From NCBI GenBank assembly GCA_916610825.1, contig OU744450.1, forward strand, positions 14,268,489 to 14,332,488: 64,000 nt of DNA. Reading direction: 5' to 3'. A model generated the notes under the pieces. The model searched no databases and had not been told where the DNA came from. It worked only from the letters and a program-made list of their open reading frames with translations. A program made the translations under genes and the position numbers. The stretch comes from Haliclystus octoradiatus (lineage: Eukaryota; Cnidaria; Staurozoa; Stauromedusae; Haliclystidae). This document shows, in pieces, positions 35,362 to 47,100 of this stretch (position 1 is its first letter; the number at the start of each line of letters is the position of its first letter).

Positions 35362-38010
35362 GAAATCATTATCTAACGAAGACAATTCAGATAACTAAAT
35401 GCAATCAACTCATCAATGCAATTATATCCTACCCTGATTCTTAAAACGAAATGTTAATAACTCACCGTTTAAGCATTGGCTGCTCATTTGCAGAAGTCAT
35501 ACGTCCTTTAACAAGCGGAATCGTCATTGACACTAGTACATAAACTATCGCTCACTTGAAGACATGCAGTTTTAGAAGGAGTGTCCGTTGATTCCAAGGC
35601 AATCTCCGATACCGTGATGACGCTGTTGAAACCACTATCACTGGAAAGGGTGTCTGATGCATCGTCAACAAGCACTAACAAAACAAATTATAAATGGTAG
35701 AAATTATAACATTAAAACATTATATGACACCATATCTTACTCTCAATGTCTCGTTATCATACCTGTCTCGTTGCTTTTGTCTTCCAATTCGTCAATATCG
35801 CAATCATCATCAACGTCAACGTCAATCATATCTCCTATCCCAGATTGCTTTGCAAGTGCATTATACTTTCGTTTGAGTTTTGTTAGTTCATTATCTACTT
35901 CATTTTCTCTCATTCGACTGCGGTACATAGCTTGGTTTGATTGTTCTAACTCAAATTCTAGATTTTCTTCCGCTGGTGTTCTTTTGTGATACAAGTCATA
36001 ATGCCTTTCTTGATTTTTATAACCATCTAGAAGATCTTCAATTGCTGTTTTCATGTCCTTCTTGTCGTGCTCTAATTTCATGATGTAATCTTCTAGCTCT
36101 TGGATTACCTTTTGAGACGAATCTAAATTATCTGGCAATGTTTCAATCCTTTCGTATCGTATTTGACTGTCAAACTTTGTTTTGCGACCTAGAATATTAG
36201 AAGGATCGTTGAGTTTATGCACCTTATCTAGCCACACCCTAGACTTGCCTCTTCTTTCCCTCCTATTATCACGACGTATCAACAGTTGACCACATCTCCC
36301 TTCGTTGAAATCAACTGAGGCCAAAAGGTCAGCAGAGGCCATTTCAAAGTACTGTTGATCAGTTCCGTTGCGCTGATTGGCCAAGTGCTGTTGTTCGTGT
36401 AGATCTCCTATGGCGTTGCAGTAGACCAGTCTTTGAAGTAGATATTTAATTTGATCTTCACTTGTATCATCATCTTGCATGACGTCTTGAATAGTTGCTG
36501 CTAAGTCATCATAATTACGGCATTTGTTATTTAATTGGAAAATACATCGTTGATATCTCTTTTCTCTGTCGTTACTCTCGATGAGCTTCTCTTGATAATC
36601 AGTTAAGCGTTTCTTTAATTGAATTACAACATTTTCTTTGGTACTCCATGGGTGGATTGGTTCGGGTCTATTTCTGTTAAAATACAAAATAGCTTTACTT
36701 CCTTTTTGATTGTTATACAGTGAACCATTGTACAGTGGTATCTTGGTCGAATTCTTCGTCCCAGGGCGGAATTGCATGGCTTTAAAGTTAGGAGAAAACG
36801 CTAGCAATCGATCGTTAGATAATGGTGGGAACATAGGATCAGATGTAATTTCTTCTTCTTCGTTCCAGTCAATACCTTCGATCGCAACATCATAATCGTC
36901 CATTGTTTTATAATCATTGTTGTTATCAGAGGGCTCTTCATTCAGTGATTCATTTGAAATACATTTGATTTGATTTCCATTTTCATCGTCATTGGTTTCT
37001 TCAAACTGTTTTATGCCACATTGATTATCAGCACGTTCTTCCATTGGCTGATATGATCTTGGCTTTGATGAAGACGAGCTTACTTCTTGATTAGTCTGAT
37101 CTGCATTTGGTTTTTGAGATCTCGGTGTAACGGAAATAGAGGGAAGATTTGGAAGAGTTGATCTCCCTTGTAATTGCACCTTTACCCCTATGCCCTTTCT
37201 TTTCTCAATTTTGTTTCCGTTATAATCGTAAGCCTTGCCTTTGATAATTGGTAAATGGTTCACTGAGGATTTACTTGTACATTTAGAATCACAGTTGCGC
37301 TTTTTATTATTATAACCTCTTTTTACTCTGTCCTTGGTAGGATACTGAACAATACCTTTTTGAACTTCAGAACGAATTTTCGTAGGATTATTCACTGCAG
37401 TTTTATTCACAGGATCAGGCTTGATTCTTTGTAACTGAGGGTCATTTATTTTGCGTTTAATATCGATCGTTGCATTACGTGCAACCAGGGGACTTGACTC
37501 TTTCTGACTTATGTGTCCTCTACTCAATTCACTTGTAACAGGATGTTTAATAGACTTGGTTATAGACTTGGCTACTTTACTTTCTGTAACGGTAGGTTTA
37601 ATAACTATTGCTTTAACTGTCCCTTCATTTCTACACTTAATATTTTCATACCTTGATCCAGAAATTTTCTTCAAGATGGACAACCGTCTTGTAGAAAGCA
37701 ATGGCTTAGCAGTAGAAGGAGGTGTCGGTAAGTTTCTGATTGGACGCTGTAAGACGCGGCTGCGGTCACCTCCTTTGATGTAGACGTTTTCTTTGACTGT
37801 AGCATTGCTGCGTGTTTTATTCTTCCCAATCTGAGGGAATATTACTCTCTCGGAATCTCTCATTACGAGAATAAAATTCAATTTGCGAACCAAATAAATT
37901 TGTGAATGCCGATTTCGAAAACCGCAAACAAATATAAGATACACTTAATTGTGACGTCATAAGGACTGTTCGCTATGGTTTCACATTTTTATAGAGGCCG
38001 TTGTATGAAA
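35362..38010 (-). repeat. Arm A of a 2649-bp inverted repeat containing the orphan gene
   Basis: Reverse complement of 46034-48682 with roughly 1-2% differences in coding sequence and more at the outer edges. Both arms measure 2649 bp by my edges, so net length has not changed. The edges fall about 150 bp upstream of the start codon and about 150 bp beyond the stop codon, so the unit is a whole gene with flanks. Confidence 0.88.
35508..37863 (-). CDS. Orphan coiled-coil gene, copy 2 (two exons, 755 aa)
   Basis: Exon 1 37863-35763 (ATG, MRDSERVIFPQ), phase-1 GT-AG intron, exon 2 35674-35508 with TAA. Not a family I recognise. Residues 1-300 are basic and rich in Lys, Arg, Pro and Ser. Residues 309-343 are strongly acidic (DDYDVAIEGIDWNEEEEI). 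About 405-440 and 580-675 are predicted coiled coils by heptad-like Leu/Ile spacing (VIQELEDYIMKLEHDKKDM). 677-697 is an Asp/Glu tail (DVDVDDDCDIDELEDK). Exon 2 adds 54 residues with DSGFNS at 713-718, an exact DSGxxS beta-TrCP phosphodegron pattern. The composition suggests a cytoskeletal or centrosomal scaffold, but that is inference. A cysteine-poor, membrane-free protein with no enzyme motif. An inverted, diverged paralogue lies at 46181-48536. Confidence 0.85.
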
Positions 38011-38180
38011 AGCAGGCTGTATGTAAGCGAGGGCTAGACATAGCAAAATCTCCCTTCATTTGCCTGTCGACAATAAAAGTTGGCAAAATAAATCATATCA
38101 TATAAAATGAGTTAATTAATTACTTATCTAACGCCTGGATGTAATGCTAGAAGGGATTCTTTTTTGACTATGCATGAATC

Positions 38181-38483
38181 ATGCAAGAGTCATGCGGCTG
38201 TGTCTATTCGTTATTTGGATGGTGTGTGAAAGAGAATGTCAAGCGTGATGAAAGCGAAGTGAAACATGTTACAAAAATTACTATAGAACAACCGAGTAAA
38301 CGTTATGTGATAACAGTAAAATCAGGTAAAAAGAAAACAATTATTGATTGCGTTTATTCAAATGAAAACAACAGCTACGCCGATGATATTCTTGTAAGAG
38401 AAAATATAACTAAAAAGTTGTCAATGGAAGCCAGCAAATTGAGAATATTTAAATTTAAAAATCCTTTTCAAGGTATTACGTAG
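38181..38483 (+). CDS. Hypothetical 100-aa protein, copy 2
   Basis: Identical to the frame at 29596-29898. The inverted-repeat paralogue of the neighbouring orphan gene (46 kb) does not carry this ORF, because the repeat stops about 170 bp before it. No family recognised. Confidence 0.35.
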   Translation: MQESCGCVYSLFGWCVKENVKRDESEVKHVTKITIEQPSKRYVITVKSGKKKTIIDCVYSNENNSYADDILVRENITKKLSMEASKLRIFKFKNPFQGIT

Positions 38484-39550
38484 ATGTAAAAGTTAAAATA
38501 TACAAAGATTTACAGATGAAGAAACTAGAATACAAAACGATTAATGGACTTTACGATTGAATATGAAGTAAGATGAAGGAAAGACAGGGTTAAAACGAAG
38601 TTATAATTATATGTATCTTTATTATTAGTTAAAATAGATTCTGCGTTTAGAAAATGGTTAATCTTGGTAGTAGTAGAACTTTATCACAGTTATCATATTC
38701 AAGTTATAGCATATAGCTATGAATTTCTTATTATTGAAATCGTATATTAGAATTAAGGTTACGGTTGTGATCGACCATTATATAATTAGAGGAAGACACA
38801 GATGGTCGATGAGAGGGAGGATGTTTGGGCGAAAACCGTACTTATTCGCACTTATTATAAGTAATTATTTAAAACATTTCAAAGCCTCGCTTAGTAAGAA
38901 GTTAGCCTCCTTTTCTGTAAGCACGCATAATATTGTAATAATTAACCTTTTGTAGTGACGTAATAATGTAGTATAAATAGTTCGAGTTTGTATTAGTTAG
39001 TCAGTTATGCCAAACTACGCCAAGTTATGCGGTAGTTTTGTGGAGTGTTGAGCTAACTCCTCATTATAAATAAAGTAAAGTAAGATTGGTTGTGTTCATT
39101 TGTGTGGTTCATCTAATGCTTGATCTTTTGAGTTTAAATTATACGCTCTTATATTATAAATACAGTCCTTATTCGTAAGAACAGATGGGACGGATTCAAG
39201 AAAGAAATCTTTCTTTCATAATTCAATTTCATTATCTAAAATAGATTTATTGTTCGCACGTGCTACACAGTGGCTATAGTCTTAAAATTGATATGAATAA
39301 AATGGAATGGAGTTTGGCATTGTAAAGAGGTTGAAGTTTGTAGCTTGCATAACCACTAAATGAAAACTAGCGTGACCTCGTTTACGGGGTGCTATATTAA
39401 AAATAGTGGTCATATATATAATAGAAATAGGAAAGTATTCTGTCGTAAACAATCATTTATACCAACAGCTTTGCTTATTTGGGATTACTACGACAAATAT
39501 TTGGAAATAATTCTTTCTCATTATCGTGATGTTGCTGTTTGGGACCCATA

Positions 39551-40690
39551 ACAAACGTTTGGATAGGGAAAATGCTGTACACAACATCATAATTAAAACT
39601 GGTGACACAATTTGTTTTATCATATCTGAAGATGAAAAACAATCAAAACAAAGCAGCTGATAAATCAACCTTGACACTCTATTAAATTTCTGATAAGTAA
39701 TTTATCTGCACAATATTATGTATTTGATAAAATAGTATAATATCTTATTTGAATCTCTGTATATAATATATAAATGTATAATTAGTTACTTTGTTATTTA
39801 CATTGCGTTCGTAGGGCAAACTCAAATGTCAAAGACCAACAAAAAGCAGCATGGTAAAGTCACTGTCTATCTGTTGATGAAACGTGGCACACAGTAATTT
39901 AATATAAAGATTAAGAAACAGTTTACAGTATAGAAGTTTCAATTGATCATTATGTAGAATTATTTCATCGGCATTCACTCATGGTCTGGGACCGCTCATC
40001 GTCAGTGGATAATGTAATGTCCTATTCACAAAGACAAAAATATAAGGTGTAAACGAGGTCAAACTACAAACAAGACTTTCTGCCTCGTGTTTGCTTCATG
40101 AAATTGAGAGTCATAGCACATGGCCTGCTTCCAAGGAATAACGCAGCTTATTATTATTTGAGATTTCGAACTCCATTACATGATCTTAACTAATTAGCCC
40201 CGAAATAATTCCAAGTATTCGAAAGAAAACACGATATTTCGAGCTAAAACACGTCATACCTCGAGATATTGAATTTGCTCACATTTTATCATTATAGTTT
40301 CAACTTCCATTATTTGGGAATAATAAATTGGCAAGTTGATAAAGTCTTTTTTTCTGATAATATTTTCTCTGTCGCTTGTTTTTACGATTTGCTTCCGAAT
40401 TTTGAGAAATTCATAAAAATCATTCAAAATATTGCTTGTTATGCTTACGTTCGAAATAATGCAACACTGATCAAAATAAATATGCCGATAAATTAAATTA
40501 ATTGTACAACTATATAAAATCATGATTTTACATCTTGAAATGTTTTTATTGATAAAAGTCCACATGTTATCATAGTCCACAAGTTCTATTATTTGGAATC
40601 AGAGAATAGCAGGTAAATGATTTTGATTGTAATTGTAATTGTAATCATATAAAAGTAATTTGCTTTAGAAATTTTGAAATAACAATGAAA
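39551..40690. other. Intergenic, no gene seen
   Basis: AT-rich sequence beyond the end of the duplicated block. Short random frames only. Confidence 0.45.
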
Positions 40691-40835
40691 CAATTATTGA
40701 ATTCGGCTTTGAATAATACCGAGAATAATTCAGACCTCGGTCGGAGTTATCTGCCTCAGCCTACGGTTTCGGCAGATAACTCAGACCTCAGTCTGAATAA
40801 TTCTCAATGTTACGAGCAGCCTCATTCAATAATTG
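40691..40835. repeat. Foldback hairpin
   Basis: CAATTATTGAAT... at the left is mirrored by ...ATTCAATAATTG at the right. Between them GAGAATAATTCAGACC and GGAGTTATCTGCC on the left face GGCAGATAACTC and CAGACC...GAATAATTCTC on the right. The centre is TCAGCCTACGGTTTC. The arms are about 65 bp. Confidence 0.75.
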
Positions 40836-41126
40836 CTTAGTATTATCAGTTTTACTTGTCAAATATTTACAACTATTATTAGATAGTTATAAACTGTAAG
40901 TATATAGCACCAATCAAAACCTTCACTGGTACTGCCGATTTCAACTTTTGTACCATTGATCTGATAAGCACAAAGTGTTTTTGATCAATATTATTATTCT
41001 GTTTTGTCAACAAAAATGTATATGTTCCTCTATTCCAAACGAAAAACTAAATTATCCTTAATGGAAATCTTGCTGCAGCATTGATATAAGAGGTCATTAT
41101 TCTACTAGAGAGGGTTGATAATTTTC

Positions 41127-44100
41127 TTATCTTACCTTGCAAGCATCTGATTCGTATGAATGATAAGGACTTATGTCTTCAAGTGTTTGAACCATTTGTC
41201 TTGATTCAGTGAGTAATTTATGCAGTCGGCTGGTAGGCGATGTTGTCATCAAATCGCTCTGCTGAAAAAAGTACGAAAACCAACAATGAACAAAGAGCTC
41301 ATTTCAAATCCTTTTGAAAATTTACTGGGATATAACTTACTGTAAGGAGCATTCTGCTCTGTGATGAATTGGCAATTGTATCAGTGCTAGTTGTTGTTTG
41401 GTTATTGCAACGTTCTTCAAGGGTAAGTTGTGATAATGGATAAGTAGTATCAGCATCAACACCACGTGATTTAAACACACTAGTCATGTGACTTCGTTTG
41501 TCAACGTAATCAACCGACGTTCTCACCTCAGTCTTTGTCCCTGCAACTAAAAGAAAAAGAGATGCATCAGCGATTTAATAGATATGTGGACATAGCAATG
41601 TGTTAGCATTAATTAACAATAAGTAATTTATTCTTAAATTCGTATTCATATTCGAGCAAAATTTGCATTGCCTTTAGTATATGCAACCTGTTTATTTCAA
41701 GATGGTATGTCCTGCCAAGAATAAATACACACATATATATGACACCTGTTTATATTCAACAGTATGAAATCCAAAATTCGAATACTAATCGTCTAGTGCT
41801 TGTGATTGGCTGAGAGGATTGCTTGCAAAACTCGACACAAGTGCATAGCAACGTGCTAGCAACATCCAAAATCAATAAACGAAACGAAATTTCCATCCAT
41901 TTACTTGGAGGGGGTTAAATAGTATGCTACTTGCACCAATGATGAAGTATGGATAATACTGCATACTGTATACTTTTTGTAAACTCACATAAGATTTTTC
42001 GAATGTATTATAAATGCAGAAGGTTGATGTCTATTTTTTTATTGAGTTTCCTCCTATACGGCACTGTTTTCTATTTTTGGTAAAACATGATAATGATATT
42101 TTTAATTGTTCACAAAAGAATGGTTTATCAATCTGTCCCATTTATGTGACACTGAGGTACTAAATCTAGTTCAAGAGTTCTAGCCTATTCTACTCACCAG
42201 TTACAACATCACTGATTGAATCTCCATTCTGTTGATACAAAAACAAAATAAAACCGATAAACGAAAGATAGAAATGAGAATAGTAATCAAGTTACTGCAA
42301 CATTTGTTTTACTCACATGAATCAAGCCTCCATCCCAAGTGTTTTGACTGAATAATGATTCACGTGATTCCATAGATGGGAGGCTAGGAGATACTTCATT
42401 ACTTTTGATTCCTTGACTCAATCTGGAAATGAAAACAGAACCTCAAAATTAGTTTCTTGACTGCACTTTATCACAAAAGTAAATGTTTTGTTTGAGATTT
42501 ATCATTTTACCACAAACATGGTAAGCTAGTAGCTTTTTTCACTGGGGCCTCAACTACGGTAGTTGGTTAGTTGGTTAGTATTTTTGGAGCGTATGTGAGT
42601 TTTCTGGTCGGTTGCCTTTCCAGACACCAACCAATATAAGGCTTCTGCCAGGGATTGAACCCAAGACCCTGCGTGCCGATGTTTAACGCCCTAACCACTA
42701 AACTAAGGCCATTACTACATCGGGAAATAAAAACGAAGAGAGGGGATTGAAGAATCTCTTATTAAGGATCACAACGTATGTCAAAGGATGGCTTACAACC
42801 CTAACCGACGCCATACCTTTCAGACAAATCAAAAGTGTCATTTAACGGGAGCTGTTGCTGAATAAATACCACCTCTCGCTGCTGTCGTTCATACAACTAT
42901 ACAAGGGAAATGAAATAAATCATTAATCAAAGTTAATAAGGTTGCATATACCTCATCTGTTCGTAACACACGTTGTATGTATACCTGTCTTAAATGATGT
43001 AATTCTGTTTCTGTTCTTTCCTGTTTTGATTTGTGTAACTCTAGAAGCTGGTCTTTGCGTTTCTCTCTTTCTCCTGTGAAGTTAAAATAAACAAAAAAAT
43101 GTTGAATGATTTCATTTAAATCAAACATTCACACTATGTAAGTTGAACCTATCGTTGCAGATATAGCTGTGACTGGTAATTTGTTCCACATAGGAATGGT
43201 TCAATATAAAAACGAATGATTCCATGCAATTCCTTAGGCAGATTTGACATGCAATCGTTTATTGTGGCCACGATATAAAACATTCACACTATGTTGCATA
43301 TAAGCGAAAACGGGGTGAAAACCTTTTCCGTTAGTTTGCCTGTACTTATCATGTATTGATCAAATATATATAAAATAAAATTATAAGATGTAATTTATCT
43401 AATAAGAGCAATGAGCAAAATAGTAGACGAATATCGTTTGGTTAGATTTACATTAGAACACTCTTAATGTCTTATGTACCAATTCTTTCAACTCTTTCTA
43501 TGTTAATTTTCTATTGCGTCATTTGTGTCCCTTATTCTATAATGCTCTGTTTTACCCAACATTGAGCACTTTCATGTACATATGTGTATCTGAGTTTAAA
43601 CTCAATATATTAATTTTCTAATTTATTATTAATAATTTCGAATAGCTAATGTATACCCATAGAGTCCACAGGGGACTACGGTAACTATCAAGACAACAAA
43701 CAGCAAACTTACCAGCAAGAAACAACTCTTTTTGAAGAAGAAGATAATCTTGTTTGATTTGAGATAATTCAGTGAAATGCTCGTCAGTGCTTGTCAATTT
43801 TCTATTCAATTCAACTAAATAGATACAAATGAACACTATATACTAAAATTGGAATGGCGCTGGTTGTCTAAGGGATGTTACTTCCCAGTAAACAATGAAT
43901 CATTATTAAACCAAACCCATATAAAGAGCATTATAAAAATACATTGCCAAATGGCCCGTTAATAGGCGTCAATCACCAACGAGAGAACAGGGATTTCGCA
44001 GATAGCCTGTAGTAAATGCTCAATATTCTCAGTATAGCAAAGAAAGTTGAAAGGCGATGACTGGGTACCATATTTCCTTGCAATTGTTTGATGTCAACAG

Positions 44101-47100
44101 CTGGATAATCTTATAGTTGTCGCGTTTTCATCATGGGTCACACAGATGACTGTTTTATTATCCAACCTTTTAGCTTTTCTGCTTCTTGTTGACTAGCAAC
44201 GTACTGCTCTTTCCATTGATCCCTTTCGTTGATTAACTGTGTTTCTCTCCGTTTCTGCTCCTATAAATTATCAAATACGCATATCAAAACTATATCCAAT
44301 AAAAACGAACAGATAATTATTATTAATATACAATAATTTTCCATGTAAATCAGATATTTCGATAATGCTTCAAAGAAGAATAAACAATGAGGTTCTGATA
44401 GGGGGTATGATCTCCCCGTCTCCCAGAGAAATTTAGTCCATCTCCTTTGCTCCCAAATCAAAATCGTGATGCTCCCTGAAATTTTCCCAAAAAATTCTGC
44501 CTCTGAAATGTATATTATTTGGTATTATATTGGTTAAGATGTTGTTCACTTTAACATATTGTGATACATGTTTTATGAATATCAATGTTCAATGAATTAT
44601 GAACGCAATATATATATTTAGCACTAAAATTGGAAGAAACGCCCTCGATTCCTTAATCTCACTGTAAAATTTGATATACCCAATTCGTTATATGGGGGGA
44701 GGGGGTTCAACCGGTTTATATAAAATGAAAATGGAGAATCACCCATTATCATTAGCGTGAAACGGAAATTTTTTCAAAATCAATGCCGGACCGGAACGGA
44801 ATTCCTGAAATTTTCGTACGGGAATCGGGAATGATACGCCCTAGGAACCCCCTCTTACATCGATTATCAAGAGAGCACGTAAACATGATTTTCTTCGTAC
44901 GAACAGAAAACTTTGTATCCTTCGTATTGCTAAGACGCATCTCCACACTCCATTTTGAGACAGGCTTAATTTCATCTCCAAGTGAGTAAATTGCGCAAGA
45001 CGGGCACACCGAATATAACTCTGACAACTCTATTTCATTCGTAACTTCACTGACTACATCTTCAACGTCTTCACCCGGCACACGAGCCATTTCTGGCCGT
45101 TTCTGGCCATTTCTGAACATATAAAATTTGGTTGAATAAAATCAAACCCATCTGAAAGCAAGATAAACCATGCACTGTTGAGGTGAACAGGTGACTTGAG
45201 TAATGTCAAATATTTCAAGTTCTGACGATTTTCTCAAGATTATAGTTTGGATACATGTGATATAGTCATTATTGGCATCTATCAGGGACTTTCATAACTT
45301 TATAACAAATATAGCGGCCACAGACACATCGTCCGATATGAGAATATAGATGTGAACCAGCTGTCAGAAACTGTCAAAACAAATCTCGACAAATTATTCT
45401 GCTGATTGAACAATGACACTAATATGATAATCATTGACGGTAATCTTATTTGGAATTAAAGAATATTTGATATAATCGAAGTTTGTTATTATGAAAACAT
45501 CATGATTATGACACGGTCGTTCAAAATGCACTTTTTGCAGAAAAAATATGATATCATTATTTAAAGTTTCTCCCTGCTCCCGTTTGGTTGGAATAATCTC
45601 CCTTGCTCCCAACCCGTTTAAGTCGATCTCCCCTGCTCCTCGTTACCCCTATCAGAGTCTCAACAGTATACATTAACAGATGATTGCATGAAACTAGCAA
45701 TTAAAATACTGTAAACCAGTATGATATCTACAGTGAACTATAGTACAAGCCTCACTTGACAAAGTACATCTACAGAATTAGGACAAAACACTTTTTGAGG
45801 CCAAAACATTCTTCATACGAACGTACGAAGTCTGCCTGAGGAGGAAGAGTAAATTCAGTGATTCATCAACGTTTTTCAATATTACGAGTGAACAAACTTT
45901 GAAATAAAAATAGCAAGCGTGTTGTAGCGAGTAAAGTAGGGGGGCAAGTCTGGAGGAATTGTAATCGAATGTTCGAATGCAGTAACGAATCAGACACCAC
46001 AGTGCACTCCTATTCCATTATAAATTAACTCAATTTCATACAACAGCCTCTCTTAAAACATGAAACCATTGCGAAATGTCCTTATGACGTCACAATTAAG
46101 TGTATCTTATATTTGTTTGCGATTTTTGAAATCGGCATTCACAAATTTATTTGGTTCGCAAATTGAAATTTATTCTCGTAATGAGAGATTCCGAGAGAGT
46201 AATATTCCCTCAGATTGGGAAGAATAAAACACGCAGCAATGCTACAGTCAAAGAAAACGTCTACATCAAAGGAGGTGACCGCAGCCGCGTCTTACAGCGT
46301 CCAATCAGAAACTTACCGACACCTCCTTCTACTGCTAAGCCATTGCTTTCTACAAGACGGTTGTCCATCTCAAAGAAAATTTCTGGATCAAGGTATGAAA
46401 ATATCAAGTGTAGAAATGAAGGGACAGTTAAAGCAATAGTTATTAAACCTACCGTTACAGAAAGTAAAGTAGCCAAGTCTATAACCAAGTCTATTAAACA
46501 TCCTGTTACAAGTGAATTGAGTAGAGGACACATAAGTCAGAAAGAGTCAAGTCCCCTGGTTGCACGTAATGCAACGATCGATATTAAACGCAAAATAAGT
46601 GACCCTCAGTTACCAAGAATCAAGCCTGATCCTGTGAATAAAACTGCAGTGAATAATCCTTCGAAAATTCGTTCTGAAGCTCAAAAAGGTATTGTTCAGT
46701 ATCCTACCAAGCACAGAGTAAAAAGAGGTAATAATAATAAAAAGCGCAACTGTGATTCTAAATGTACAAGTAAATCCTCAGTGAACCATTTACCAATTAT
46801 CAAAGGCAAGGCTTACGATTATAACGGGAACAAAATTGAGAAAAGAAAGGGCGTAGGGGTAAAGGTGCAATTACAAGGGAGATCAACTCTTCCAAATCTT
46901 CCCTCTATTTCCGTTACACCGAGATCTCAAAAACCAAATGCAGATCAGACTAATCAAGAAGTAAGCTCGTCTCCATCAAAGCCAAGATCATATCAGCCAA
47001 TGGTAGAACGTGCTGGTAATCAATGTGGCATAAAACAGTTTGAAGAAACCAATGACGATGAAAATGGAAATCAAATCAAATGTTTTTCAAATGAATCACT

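Larger units (their letters stand above)
31466..39550. repeat. Second copy of the ~8.1-kb block (right of the gap)
   Basis: Begins at the first base after the gap with the sequence found at 22882 and stays collinear to 39550 (offset 8584 before, 8585 after the one-base difference). It then continues into unique sequence toward CCDC62. It carries the intact MFS gene, the orphan gene and the 100-aa ORF. Confidence 0.95.

Noticed and set aside
37864-37944. N-terminal extension of the orphan protein (27 residues)
   Set aside because: It starts with GTG, and in the paralogue the equivalent frame starts with TTG. The first ATG (MRDSERV) is at the same place in all copies and is the better start.
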